Below are positions 7,343 to 16,222 of a stretch of 64,000 nucleotides of DNA, piece by piece. The translations under genes were made by a program, and so were the position numbers. Source of the stretch: Clostridium sp. chh4-2 (GTDB taxonomy: Bacteria > Bacillota > Clostridia > Lachnospirales > Lachnospiraceae); contig NZ_PKUU01000003.1 in the NCBI RefSeq assembly GCF_002899675.1, positions 248,001 to 312,000 on the forward strand, written 5' to 3'. The notes beneath the pieces are model-generated. The model did not search any database and was not told the DNA's origin. It saw only the letters and a program-made list of their open reading frames with translations. Within the stretch, counting starts at the first letter, position 1, and the number at the start of each line of letters is the position of its first letter.

Positions 7343-8056
7343 GTGGTGAAAATGGAGAATAAAATTTTGCTGGTTGACGATGAAAAGGACATTGTTGATT
7401 TGATGGAGGAAGTGCTGAAAAAAGAGGGATTTCATGTGATTCAAAAGGCCTATACCGGGACGGATGCGCTGAAAATCTGCCGGGAATTTCAGCCTGATGT
7501 GATTGTCCTGGATATTATGCTTCCCGACATTGACGGGCTGGAAGTCTGTAAGCAAATTCGAGAGTTTTCTTACTGTTCGATCCTATTCTTGTCCTCAAGG
7601 AATGATGATGTGGATAAAATCCTCGGTCTTTCCTGCGGCGGTGACGATTATATTACCAAACCCTTCAGTCCGCGCGAGGTGGCATTCCGCGCCAAGGCAC
7701 AGCTCCGCCGTCAACAGTATCAAACGGACCTTCCCTTAGAAACGGGAGCCTGTTTGACTGTTGGCCCGCTTTCAATTGATAAAGAAAGCTGCCGGGCCTA
7801 TAAAGAAGGGCGGGAGATTGGACTGACAGGCCGTGAATATCTTCTGCTTTCTTACCTCATGGAAAATGCTGATAAAATTATCAGCAAGGAGCGGCTATAC
7901 GAGCAGGTTTGGGGAGAATACAGCTCTATTTGTGATAACACGATTATGGTGCACATACGGCATTTACGGGAAAAAATAGAAGATTTCCCCTCTCATCCGC
8001 AACAGCTTATTACCGTGAAAGGATTGGGCTACAAGCTCAAAAAGAGGATTGGGTAG
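7343..8056 (+). CDS. OmpR/PhoB-family response regulator
   Basis: 237 aa from a GTG start; GTG at 7346 or ATG at 7352 are equally plausible starts. The N-terminal receiver has the acidic pair VDDE near residues 11-14, phosphoacceptor Asp57 in VLDIMLPD, and the conserved Lys in YITKPF. The C-terminal winged helix contains LTGREYLLLSYL, the recognition region, and VKGLGYKL. It would be phosphorylated by the adjacent kinase and bind DNA as a dimer. Its stop codon touches the kinase ATG, so the two are translationally coupled. The probable target is the ABC transporter downstream, as in resistance-type two-component/ABC modules (inference). Confidence 0.92.
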   Translation: MVKMENKILLVDDEKDIVDLMEEVLKKEGFHVIQKAYTGTDALKICREFQPDVIVLDIMLPDIDGLEVCKQIREFSYCSILFLSSRNDDVDKILGLSCGGDDYITKPFSPREVAFRAKAQLRRQQYQTDLPLETGACLTVGPLSIDKESCRAYKEGREIGLTGREYLLLSYLMENADKIISKERLYEQVWGEYSSICDNTIMVHIRHLREKIEDFPSHPQQLITVKGLGYKLKKRIG

Positions 8057-9469
8057 ATGAAACGGTCCGGCTATCGTACAATATTTCACATATATTTGAT
8101 CTTCTTTTTGTCGCTGTTAGGCGCTGTTTTGTTGGCGGGAAGTCTTTTCTTTTTAGCAATTACCGTTCAAAAGGCGGATGGCCGGATTGCAAGGAGCGAC
8201 TGGCCGAAACGATTTACGGAGGAATTTAAGGAACAAATCATCTTTATCGATAAAAACCCCCAGATTAAACAGGCGGGGATTACAGCTTTGCAGGATAATG
8301 GAATCGGCGTTCAGCTTTTAGACGCTTCCGGTCATGAAGTATTCAGCTATCAGAAGCTGGAACAGGTAAATACATCTTATTCCGGTATGGATTTGCTTCA
8401 GCTCTATCAGGCTGGCCGGGTGGAAGGCGATGGAACAACCGCTTTTATCGGCACCTTTTCTGATGATGAAAATGAGTATGCTTATATACTATATTTTCCT
8501 GTGAATGTCTCAAAGATCACAATGTATCTAAACGGAGAGCGTTTTACAGGCGGCAAGACGATGATTCTGCCAATTCTGTCAGCGCTGTTTTTGCTTGTGC
8601 TGATATCAGGCGTTCTCTATGGCTTTTTTACAACAAGAGCGATGAAACGGCTGACCACTGCGGTTCGGGAAATTTCAGAGCGCCGCTATCTTCCTGTTAA
8701 AGATTCAGGCGCATTCCGTGATTTATATCACAGCCTGAACACGCTGGATGAGGAGATCAAGGCCAGCGATCAGATGCAGGCGCAAACAGAAAAAACGCGG
8801 GAGGAATGGATTGCCAACATTACCCATGATTTGAAAACGCCCCTTTCTCCCATCAAAGGTTATGCGGAAATGCTTGAGGAGCCGGGAGAAAAAGGCGAAG
8901 AACAATGCAGGCATTACGCGGAAATTATGCTGAAAAATGTGTCTTATATGGAATCGCTTATAAACGATCTCAAGCTGACTTATCAATTGGAAAATGGGAT
9001 GATTCCGGTAAATAAGGAAGAGCAGAATATTGTCCGCTTTCTGAAAGAACTGGCGATCGACATTTTAAATACCCCGGAATATGAAAATCGTACCATTCAT
9101 TTTGAAGGCACAGAAGAGTCACGGCTCTTTTCATTTGATAAAATGCTTTTTACAAGAGCTTTTCGCAATTTACTCATCAATGCCTTTGTGCATGGGGATG
9201 AGGCTACAGAAATTACCTTACGCATGTCATTTTCTAACATTGGATTGAAAATAGATGTGTCTGATAATGGAAAGGGTATGAGGCCGGAAGTAGCCGGGCA
9301 TCTTTTTGACCGCTATTACCGGGGAACGAATACAGAACATAAGCAGGAGGGGAGCGGATTGGGATTGGCGATCGCTAAGGGAATTATCGAGCTGCACGGC
9401 GGCACAATTGCTGTTGCAAGCGTTCCTAATGTTGGGACGACATTTCAAATTGAATTTTTGACCGGTTAA
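8057..9469 (+). CDS. Membrane sensor histidine kinase
   Basis: 470 aa. One membrane segment lies near residues 10-35 and a second near 175-195, flanking an extracytoplasmic domain of about 140 residues. A short linker/HAMP-like region follows. The dimerisation and phosphoacceptor box reads THDLKTPLSPIKGYAEML. The ATPase domain has the N box (FRNLLINAFVHG), G1 (DNGKGM), F box (FDRYYRG) and G2 (GSGLGLAIAKGI). It autophosphorylates on the His of THDLKTP and passes the phosphate to the upstream regulator. The medium-sized sensor domain is larger than in BceS-type intramembrane sensors. The signal is unknown. Confidence 0.92.
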   Translation: MKRSGYRTIFHIYLIFFLSLLGAVLLAGSLFFLAITVQKADGRIARSDWPKRFTEEFKEQIIFIDKNPQIKQAGITALQDNGIGVQLLDASGHEVFSYQKLEQVNTSYSGMDLLQLYQAGRVEGDGTTAFIGTFSDDENEYAYILYFPVNVSKITMYLNGERFTGGKTMILPILSALFLLVLISGVLYGFFTTRAMKRLTTAVREISERRYLPVKDSGAFRDLYHSLNTLDEEIKASDQMQAQTEKTREEWIANITHDLKTPLSPIKGYAEMLEEPGEKGEEQCRHYAEIMLKNVSYMESLINDLKLTYQLENGMIPVNKEEQNIVRFLKELAIDILNTPEYENRTIHFEGTEESRLFSFDKMLFTRAFRNLLINAFVHGDEATEITLRMSFSNIGLKIDVSDNGKGMRPEVAGHLFDRYYRGTNTEHKQEGSGLGLAIAKGIIELHGGTIAVASVPNVGTTFQIEFLTG

Positions 9470-9499
9470 GGTTAATTAAGGATATCTGAAAATTAGATT

Positions 9500-9547
9500 A
9501 AGGTTGGCAGGCTATCATGATGTTAGTGATAGCTGCCAACCTTTTTT
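9500..9547 (+). terminator. Terminator-like hairpin after the histidine kinase
   Basis: AAGGTTGGCAG pairs with CTGCCAACCTT, with extra pairing of GCTATCA and TGATAGC, followed by TTTTTT. It separates the two-component pair from the ABC transporter genes, so these may be transcribed separately or with partial read-through. Confidence 0.75.
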
Positions 9548-9612
9548 GATTTGAAGAGGCGACAAGACGAAAAAAACGGGAAGAGGCTGTCCGATAGAAA
9601 GCAGGTGTTCAC

Positions 9613-12087
9613 ATGAAAATCATTTTTAAGTACATTTTTACCAATGTCAAAGAAAGAAAAACGAGAACTTTTGTCATGCTGCTGTCCATATTGCTTTCCA
9701 CTGCCCTGCTGTTCGTGTCGTTTTCCATAGGAGCATCCTATGAAAGTGCACAGCGAAAAATGGCGCGGGGGATGGCCGGCAGTGCAACGCTCTCAGTAAC
9801 CGCAGTAAACGGAGGGATTGATTCGGGTATCATTCCGGGGCTGCCCACCATTCAGGCTGTTGTTGGAATTACGGAGGGTACGGCCCTTTACCATGAGAAC
9901 GGCTATTATGAAACCGTTGATTTGATTGCAGCCGATCTGACCCAACTGAGTAAGATCAATCCTCCCCGTTTGGTAAACGGCGGTGAAATTGAGAATTTTA
10001 CCGGGAATCAGATCATATTGCCGGACCGCTTTACATCAAAATACGGAGTAAAAAAAGGCGATGCCGTCACGCTGCAAATTGGCGGGGAGCCGGCTTCCTT
10101 CCAGGTAGCGGAAGTTGCCGCTTATGATACGGTTTTTCTGCGGCATACGAGAGGAGCCACTGCCTTATTGCCTCTTTCCACACTATCCCAATTATCAGGT
10201 CAGGCTGACCGCTATTCAGAAATTTTAATAGAGCCAGCTGAAGGAATTTCCTCTGCTGAATTGAAAAATGAGTTGGAAGAAGTGCTTCCAGCCGGGGAAT
10301 ACCGGGTTTTTGAAGTGGTCAGCGAGGCACAGATTGCCGAAGATGCAAGACAAAAAACCATGCCGTTTTTCCTGATTAGCTTCTTCTCCCTGACAATGAG
10401 CATTTATATCATTTACGGCAGCTATAAAGTTATCACCTTAGAACGTTTGCCGGTAATTGGCACATTCCGGAGCATTGGCGCGACACAAAAAGCTGTGACC
10501 CGCATTCTGCTGCTGGAAAGTGGTCTGTATGGGGTGACTGGCGGCCTGATCGGAATTCCAGCCGGAGTTTTGGTTCTGAAACGAATCTTACGGGGGATGG
10601 GGCAGTCTCTTTCGCAGGGAATTGAGATTCCTGTGGTAATCTCTGGGTTTGGCATCTTATTTTCCTTTGCTGTGGCGGTCATTGTCTCCCTGCTCTCCGC
10701 ATGGCTTCCGGTGCGCCGGGCCAGCAGGCTGCCGATTAAGGAGGTGGTGCTGGGCGGTGTGGAAGAAAACCATATTCCAGGGCGTTTGATCGTCGGCGCC
10801 GGAACCGTACTTTTTGTGGTTTCAATGATCCTTCCAAAGCTGGTATCCGGAAAGGCGCTTTATTTGGCCGGCGGATTCTCCCTGCTGGGATTGATTGCCG
10901 CCGCAATTTTGATCATCCCACTGCTGACCAATCTGTTCTCTGGAGGGCTGGAAAGGGTCTATGGGGTAATTCTGGGAAACGAGGGCAGGCTTGCCGCCCG
11001 GAATATGCGGGATAACAAAAATACTGCACAAAATATAACGTTGCTGTTTATCAGTATTTCCGCCGTGATCGTCATTACCGTGGTCGGCAATTTTGTAACT
11101 GCCTATGTAGGCGACGTATTCAGGGATGCAAAGCTGCAGGGGTTTGCGGACGGAATGATGGAGCCGGAATTTGTGGAGCGGGTAAAAGATATGGAGGGCA
11201 TTGAAAAGGTGCTGCCGCTTTATGTTTACAAAAACGAGATGCAGGCGGATGACACGGTGCTTAGCCGTTTAGAGGCGACCGACAATCTGGATTGGTACGG
11301 CTCCATGATGGCGCTTCATTATACGGAAAAAAACATGGAGGAAAATGCTGTTTCGGCTTTTTCAGAAGAACGGGCTATTCTATTCAGCGAAAGCTGTTTG
11401 GAGCGCATCGGCCGTTCCGTAGGGGATACGATCACTTTGACCGGCGGCAGCGGGCAAAAGAATTACCGGATCGTCGGCAGTTTTAAATCAAGGGCCACGG
11501 ACGTGGAAGCAGTGATTTCTTCCGCTTATGCGGTTTCCGATTTTAACGCATCTGATTATGGCTTTCTTGCCTACACTGCCGCCGATCCGGATTCCATTAT
11601 GGTACAAATCCGCAGTCTATTTGGAGAAAATGCAAATTGGAGCCGGACAGTAGAGGAATTTAATGCGGACGCACTGTCAACGGTAGGGGCTTTTTTGCAG
11701 CCCATGCACAGTATGACCTATTTCATTCTGCTGCTGGCAGCCGTGGGAGTAATCAATAATCTTCTGATCAACTACATGCAAAAACGCCGCAGCATTGCCA
11801 TGTATAAGTCTGTGGGGCTGTCCAACCGGCAAAATGTAAAGATAACCATGATTGAAGGGTTTTCCGCCGGGCTGATTGGCGCGGTCATTGCTGTTTTTGT
11901 TTCCTATATGGAAATTCAGGCAATCTTTCTCGTCGCCGGTCCTAAAATCGCGATGACGCCGGAACTGGATGCCGTCACTTTTTTAGCTGCCGGAGCCATA
12001 GGAATTATCATTACTCTGATTGGTTCCGTTGTCCCTGTCTTTAAAAGCCGTAACATGAAACTGGTGGAAGAAATCAAATTTGAATAG
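9613..12087 (+). CDS. MacB/LolE-type ABC transporter permease with two FtsX domains
   Basis: 824 aa. A membrane helix near residues 15-40 is followed by an extracytoplasmic MacB-type domain of about 200 residues. Then come three helices of the first FtsX domain (near 250-375), two further helices, a second signal-like helix with another extracytoplasmic domain, and a C-terminal FtsX domain (near 690-815). This layout is typical of large exporter permeases that work mechanically with a LolD/MacB-like ATPase rather than as simple channels. The ATPase gene follows 24 bases later. Together with the upstream two-component system it forms a sensor-transporter module likely to deal with peptides, lipids or envelope stress (inference). 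Confidence 0.88.
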   Translation: MKIIFKYIFTNVKERKTRTFVMLLSILLSTALLFVSFSIGASYESAQRKMARGMAGSATLSVTAVNGGIDSGIIPGLPTIQAVVGITEGTALYHENGYYETVDLIAADLTQLSKINPPRLVNGGEIENFTGNQIILPDRFTSKYGVKKGDAVTLQIGGEPASFQVAEVAAYDTVFLRHTRGATALLPLSTLSQLSGQADRYSEILIEPAEGISSAELKNELEEVLPAGEYRVFEVVSEAQIAEDARQKTMPFFLISFFSLTMSIYIIYGSYKVITLERLPVIGTFRSIGATQKAVTRILLLESGLYGVTGGLIGIPAGVLVLKRILRGMGQSLSQGIEIPVVISGFGILFSFAVAVIVSLLSAWLPVRRASRLPIKEVVLGGVEENHIPGRLIVGAGTVLFVVSMILPKLVSGKALYLAGGFSLLGLIAAAILIIPLLTNLFSGGLERVYGVILGNEGRLAARNMRDNKNTAQNITLLFISISAVIVITVVGNFVTAYVGDVFRDAKLQGFADGMMEPEFVERVKDMEGIEKVLPLYVYKNEMQADDTVLSRLEATDNLDWYGSMMALHYTEKNMEENAVSAFSEERAILFSESCLERIGRSVGDTITLTGGSGQKNYRIVGSFKSRATDVEAVISSAYAVSDFNASDYGFLAYTAADPDSIMVQIRSLFGENANWSRTVEEFNADALSTVGAFLQPMHSMTYFILLLAAVGVINNLLINYMQKRRSIAMYKSVGLSNRQNVKITMIEGFSAGLIGAVIAVFVSYMEIQAIFLVAGPKIAMTPELDAVTFLAAGAIGIIITLIGSVVPVFKSRNMKLVEEIKFE

Positions 12088-12111
12088 ATAAAAGGATGGG
12101 AGGTCTTTTCC

Positions 12112-12819
12112 GTGAAACAGGGAATTGGCAGTATTGCCGTTGAGGGAAAACATATTGTAAAGGATTATCGTGTCGGCGGCACAACCACAAAGGTGCTCAA
12201 AGGCATTTCATTACAGGTTATGCGGGGAGAATTTGTATCGATCATGGGACCGTCAGGTTCCGGAAAAAGCACGTTGCTCTATATTCTTGGGGGACTGGAT
12301 GCTCCCACCGGCGGGCATGTTTTCCTGGACGGCGCCGATATATCCCGTTTTGGGGACGAGGAGATGAGCCGTATCAGGAGGCAGAAGATTGGTTTTGTCT
12401 TTCAATTTTACAATCTCATTCCCAACCTGAGTGTCGAGGAAAACATTCTGCTCCCTCTTCTTTTGGACGGGCAAAAGATGGGCAGCTATAAAAAGCAGCT
12501 GGAGCATATTTTGGAAATTGTCGGCCTGTCTGACCGCCGCAAGCATACGCCGCGTGAATTATCCGGCGGCCAGCAGCAGCGGGTGGCCATTGCCCGGGCT
12601 ATAATCGGCAAACCGGAAATTCTGTTTGCAGACGAACCCACGGGAAATCTGGACAGCAGGACAGGGGCCGGAATCATGGCTCTGCTGCGTGAAATTAATC
12701 AAAGTATTGGTCAGACAATTATTATGGTAACGCATTCCCCGGAAGCTGCAAAAAGCAGCGCCCGGATAATCACCGTTCAGGACGGTATGATTATCTGGGA
12801 ACATTCAAGCATTGACTGA
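12112..12819 (+). CDS. ABC transporter ATP-binding protein (LolD/MacB type)
   Basis: 235 aa from a GTG start; the ribosome site AGGATGGGAGG lies upstream. Walker A is GPSGSGKST, the Q loop lies in [12 protein letters not shown], the signature is LSGGQQQR, Walker B is [12 protein letters not shown] and the switch His is in VTHSPE. It hydrolyses ATP in the cytoplasm to drive the FtsX-type permease encoded just upstream. The gene order regulator, kinase, permease, ATPase differs from BceAB loci, where the ATPase comes first. The transcript probably ends at the hairpin 12833-12899. Confidence 0.93.
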   Translation: MKQGIGSIAVEGKHIVKDYRVGGTTTKVLKGISLQVMRGEFVSIMGPSGSGKSTLLYILGGLDAPTGGHVFLDGADISRFGDEEMSRIRRQKIGFVFQFYNLIPNLSVEENILLPLLLDGQKMGSYKKQLEHILEIVGLSDRRKHTPRELSGGQQQRVAIARAIIGKPEILFADEPTGNLDSRTGAGIMALLREINQSIGQTIIMVTHSPEAAKSSARIITVQDGMIIWEHSSID

Positions 12820-12832
12820 ACCATATTATTTT

Positions 12833-12903
12833 AACCAGGCCGGAGCCGCTGAGCAGTGAACTCTTTATGACTTCACTATTCAGCGGCTCCGGCCTGGTTT
12901 TAT
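12833..12903 (-). repeat. Mini-hairpin sharing the long-element apical loop; probable terminator
   Basis: AACCAGGCCGGAGCCGCTGA pairs with its complement at 12880-12899, giving a stem of about 28 bp with two mismatches. On the minus strand the tip reads AGTGAAGTCATAAAGAGTTCACT, that is, the apical hairpin of the long elements without their outer arms. The motif AACCAGGCC also flanks element 2 at 6839-6847. On the plus strand it is followed by TTTTAT and would terminate the ABC transporter transcript. Confidence 0.8.
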
Positions 12904-13007
12904 CTAAAAATCAGAAAATAAACCTCGAAAAAGCAGCATGAAAAAATGATGATTATGCAAAAAGTAGCCTGAAATAATCATTTCTTGCCCGTAAATTGGC
13001 AGAAATA

Positions 13008-13036
13008 TTGACGTAAATCAAAAAGCAGACTATATT
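13008..13036 (+). promoter_or_regulatory. Promoter of the sialic-acid operon
   Basis: TTGACG (13008-13013) and TATATT (13031-13036) are spaced by exactly 17 bp. Transcription would start close to the 13041 palindrome and run through the regulator and the whole nan operon. Confidence 0.75.
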
Positions 13037-13040
13037 CATT

Positions 13041-13056
13041 ATATGATATATCATAT
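13041..13056. promoter_or_regulatory. Palindromic operator over the nan operon start site
   Basis: ATATGATATATCATAT is a perfect 16-bp palindrome placed just after the -10 hexamer, where a bound protein would block transcription. The first gene of the operon is the obvious candidate repressor, giving autoregulation (inference). Confidence 0.65.
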
Positions 13057-13127
13057 TAATGCCAAATAAACACAAAAAAATATACAAATTAACCAATAAT
13101 CAGCCCGTTTTGACAGGAGGTTACCGG

Positions 13128-14186
13128 ATGGCACTGCGCTACATAGAGGTGAAAAATGAAATACTCCGCTTAATAGAAGGAATGAAGCCAAACAGCAAAG
13201 TGCCTTCCCGGCAGTGGCTGTGCAAAAAATGCGGCGTGGCCCGCAGCACGGTGGACAAAGCCATTGCAGAACTGATTATGGAAAACCATCTCTATACCAT
13301 GAAAGGGAGCGGCACCTATATTAAAGAGAGGGAAGGGCTGTCCACCATCACCAATTTTGGAGTAATTCTTCCGTTCATCATGGAAGGCGGATATCCCAAG
13401 CTTTTAAACGGAATTGAGCGCTATGCATCAAAACGGAATATCAACGTTATCGTATGCAGCAGTGAAAATACTCCCCAGAAACAGCACAATTATGTGATGA
13501 GGATGATCGAGAGCAAGATTGACGGATGCATTATCATTCCCAGCATTAATTCAGAGATGAATCATTCCTTTTCACTTTTGGAAGAACGCGGAATTCCCTT
13601 TGTATTCTGTAACCGGTTTGTGGACGGATTTAACGTTCCGTTTTTGGGAAACAACAATTACTATGGGGAATACGCAGCCACCAAACACATCATAGACGTG
13701 GGATGTAAAAATATTGCCTATATGTCGCCGAGAAAATACAGCACCAGCATAGAACGCTACTATGGATTCATGACGGCAATGCTTGACAACGGGATGCCGA
13801 TCAATCTGGAACATTTTCTTCATGACAACGTTCCGTTGGAAAAATTGAGATATCAGGCGGCGGAGATTTTCTCCAGGCCGGATTATCCCGATGGGGTTGT
13901 CTGCTTCAATGATACCATGGCTTCCTACCTTTATCCGATTTTAGCTGAAAAAGGGCTGGCCGTGGGACGGGATGTTAAGATTATCGGCTATGATGACAGC
14001 CCTATCTGCGACAATATGAGAGTTCCGCTGTCCTCCGTATCTCCAAAGGCGGAAGAGGTCGGATATGAAGCGGCAAAGGTGCTGATGGACATAGTGATGA
14101 GGCGTGTGGAAGAAAAAGCTGGTTTAATCCGGCTTTTCACTCCTGAGTTGAAAATCAGGAAAAGCAGCAGCCAGGGAAAGGAATAA
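13128..14186 (+). CDS. GntR-type DNA-binding, LacI-type ligand-binding regulator of sialic-acid genes
   Basis: 352 aa from ATG 13128, chosen because GACAGGAGG lies 8 bases upstream; the frame is open further but lacks a ribosome site. Residues 1-70 form a GntR winged helix (VPSRQWLCKKCGVARSTVDKAI, wing GSGTYIKE). Residues 80-350 form a periplasmic-binding-protein-like sensor of the LacI/AraR kind (VCFNDTMASYL, IIGYDDSPIC). It is the first gene of the operon and probably represses it until an amino-sugar or sialic-acid derivative binds. RpiR-type NanR is the other common regulator of such loci and is not present here. Confidence 0.85.
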   Translation: MALRYIEVKNEILRLIEGMKPNSKVPSRQWLCKKCGVARSTVDKAIAELIMENHLYTMKGSGTYIKEREGLSTITNFGVILPFIMEGGYPKLLNGIERYASKRNINVIVCSSENTPQKQHNYVMRMIESKIDGCIIIPSINSEMNHSFSLLEERGIPFVFCNRFVDGFNVPFLGNNNYYGEYAATKHIIDVGCKNIAYMSPRKYSTSIERYYGFMTAMLDNGMPINLEHFLHDNVPLEKLRYQAAEIFSRPDYPDGVVCFNDTMASYLYPILAEKGLAVGRDVKIIGYDDSPICDNMRVPLSSVSPKAEEVGYEAAKVLMDIVMRRVEEKAGLIRLFTPELKIRKSSSQGKE

Positions 14187-14245
14187 TGACAGCAGTTCCC
14201 TGAGATCGAAAATACATCGCCAAAATGGCGGAAGTGAGGTTCTAT

Positions 14246-15112
14246 ATGAATATTTCAGGTATTATGCCGGCACTGGTAACCCCTTATAAAACCAATGGGG
14301 AAGTTAATCTGCCGGAGGTAAAAAAACTGGTACGGACATTGCTTGAGGACGGAGCAAACGGATTTTATATATGCGGCAGCACGGCGGAATGCTTCATGCT
14401 GAAAGACGATGAGAGAAAAGCGGTTGCAGAAGCGGTTACAGAAGAGGTCAACGGACGTGTTCCGGTCATCGCCCATGTGGGAACGATCTGGGCGGATCAG
14501 GCGGCCGATCTTGCAAAACATGCGGCGTCCTGTGGGGTGACAGCCGTTTCCAGCGTTCCTCCGTTTTATTATAAGTTTACGTTTCAGGAGATTGTGGACT
14601 ATTATAAAATCTTATCGGATTCCACCGATCTCCCGGTTGTAATTTATAATTTCCCCGCATTTTCAGGGGTGTCCATTAACTCACAGAACATCGGAGAGAT
14701 CATAAAAAACTGCCGCGTGGGCGGTTTAAAGTATACGGACCACAACCTGTTTGAACTGGAAAAAATAAGGAGAAAATTCCCGGAACTTACCATCATGTAC
14801 GGACACGACGAGGTGCTGCTCAATGCTCTCCCTATCGGAATCAGCGGAGCAATCGGAAGCACATTCAATGCGATGACGCCTAAATATAAGAGAGTAGTGG
14901 ACGCATACTACGCCGGAAATCTGGAAGAAGCGTCACGGCTGCAGCATGAAGCCAGTTCGATTGTGGAATTATTGGCTAAGGTAGGAATCTTCCGGGGAGT
15001 GAAATATCTTCTGTCCAAAAAAGGAATTGAATGCAATGGCTGCAGAAAGCCGTTCCGCGATTTGACTGCAGAGGAAATGCAGCTGTTGGATCAGATTGGC
15101 GATTTGAATTAG
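14246..15112 (+). CDS. nanA: N-acetylneuraminate lyase
   Basis: 288 aa from ATG 14246, preceded by GGAAGTGAGG; an upstream in-frame ATG at 14225 lacks a ribosome site. A class I aldolase of the dihydrodipicolinate synthase superfamily. GSTAE stands for the usual GSTGE carboxylate loop, the tyrosine is in VIYNFPAFSGV, and the Schiff-base lysine is in GGLKYTDHNLFEL. GHDEVLLNALPIG and IGSTFN match sialic-acid lyases better than DapA. The reaction splits N-acetylneuraminate into N-acetylmannosamine and pyruvate in the cytoplasm. The kinase and epimerase (nanK, nanE) needed afterwards are not next to it. It lies between the regulator and the sialidase gene. Confidence 0.9.
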   Translation: MNISGIMPALVTPYKTNGEVNLPEVKKLVRTLLEDGANGFYICGSTAECFMLKDDERKAVAEAVTEEVNGRVPVIAHVGTIWADQAADLAKHAASCGVTAVSSVPPFYYKFTFQEIVDYYKILSDSTDLPVVIYNFPAFSGVSINSQNIGEIIKNCRVGGLKYTDHNLFELEKIRRKFPELTIMYGHDEVLLNALPIGISGAIGSTFNAMTPKYKRVVDAYYAGNLEEASRLQHEASSIVELLAKVGIFRGVKYLLSKKGIECNGCRKPFRDLTAEEMQLLDQIGDLN

Positions 15113-15128
15113 TTAAAAGGGGAAGCGG

Positions 15129-16190
15129 ATGAGTATTTTTATAAAAGAAACGGAACCGGCTGCGGTGCATAAGATCGAATCATTTGGAATGGGGCCTTAT
15201 AAGGAGTACAGGATTCCGGGAATTGTGGTTACGGAAAAAGGGACGCTGCTCTTTTGTTATGAAGGCCGGATGGAATCTCATAATGACTGGGCGCAGATCG
15301 ATATCGTCGTATTGAGAAGCGAAGATCATGGAAAAACAGTGAGCCGGACCGTGATAGCGGATTCGAAAGGGGAAGAAGGCGGACAGCCGGTCACCTGGAA
15401 TAATCCGGTGCTGATTGCGGATGGGGAACTGATTCATCTCATTTACCACAAGAATTATGAAACGGCTTATTACTGTGTCAGCGAAGACGATGGAATCACA
15501 TTTTCCGGTCCGGTGGAGATAACCGGAGCCTTCCGGGAATTTGACTATGGATGGAATGTGTGCGCATCGGGGCCGGGACACGGAATCGTGACACGGGACA
15601 AAACCTTAATGGTTCCCGTGTGGATCGCAGACGGAGAGGTGCTGGATGAGGCGGGAAGAAGAAAAGCCCATAATCCGTCCACATCGGGTTTGATCTACAG
15701 CAAAGACAGAGGAAAAACCTGGCATGCCGGAGCTTTGGCATCCGGGATTACCAATGCCAATGAAACTTCCATCGCAGAACTGCCGGATGGACGGATACTT
15801 TTTAATATCCGTAACGGGGAACCGGAAAAATGCCGGGTTCTGGCGGTTTCATCAGACGGGCTTACTCAGATAGACGAGTGGTGGAAGGAAGAAGAACTTC
15901 CCGATCCAAAATGTTTCGGCAGCATGGTAAAGATGGGGGAATCGGGTATTGGATTCGTCAACTGTGCGAACCGGGACCTGGACCATCCGTCCGGCAAACG
16001 GATCTTTTTAACCGTATCTGAAAGCCGCAGCGGAAAAGATTGGAATCCCCTAATTTATGTGGACACGTTTGGAGGATATGCGGATCTGGCATGGGACGAA
16101 AAGCACCTCTATGTATTTTATGAACAATGTGTATGGAAGGAAGAATTGAAACGGGTGAACCATTTAATCCTGAAAGTGTATGGATTGTAA
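15129..16190 (+). CDS. Sialidase-like BNR-repeat protein (GH33 type), no signal peptide
   Basis: 353 aa. The N-terminal YRIPGIVV matches the FRIP motif that carries the first carboxylate-binding arginine of sialidases. Asp-box motifs follow: SEDHGKT, SEDDGITF and SKDRGKTWH. Short propeller strands such as GFVNCANRDL and IYVDTFGGYADLAW resemble the catalytic region. The protein starts MSIFIKETEPAAVHK with no signal peptide or membrane anchor, so it should act in the cytoplasm. It may free sialic acid from short sialosides or an anhydro form brought in by the ABC transporter encoded downstream (inference). A non-catalytic role is possible because not all active-site residues can be placed by eye. 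Confidence 0.78.
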   Translation: MSIFIKETEPAAVHKIESFGMGPYKEYRIPGIVVTEKGTLLFCYEGRMESHNDWAQIDIVVLRSEDHGKTVSRTVIADSKGEEGGQPVTWNNPVLIADGELIHLIYHKNYETAYYCVSEDDGITFSGPVEITGAFREFDYGWNVCASGPGHGIVTRDKTLMVPVWIADGEVLDEAGRRKAHNPSTSGLIYSKDRGKTWHAGALASGITNANETSIAELPDGRILFNIRNGEPEKCRVLAVSSDGLTQIDEWWKEEELPDPKCFGSMVKMGESGIGFVNCANRDLDHPSGKRIFLTVSESRSGKDWNPLIYVDTFGGYADLAWDEKHLYVFYEQCVWKEELKRVNHLILKVYGL

Positions 16191-16222
16191 AGCTGTTTTG
16201 GGCAGCGGAATTGGAGGGTAAT

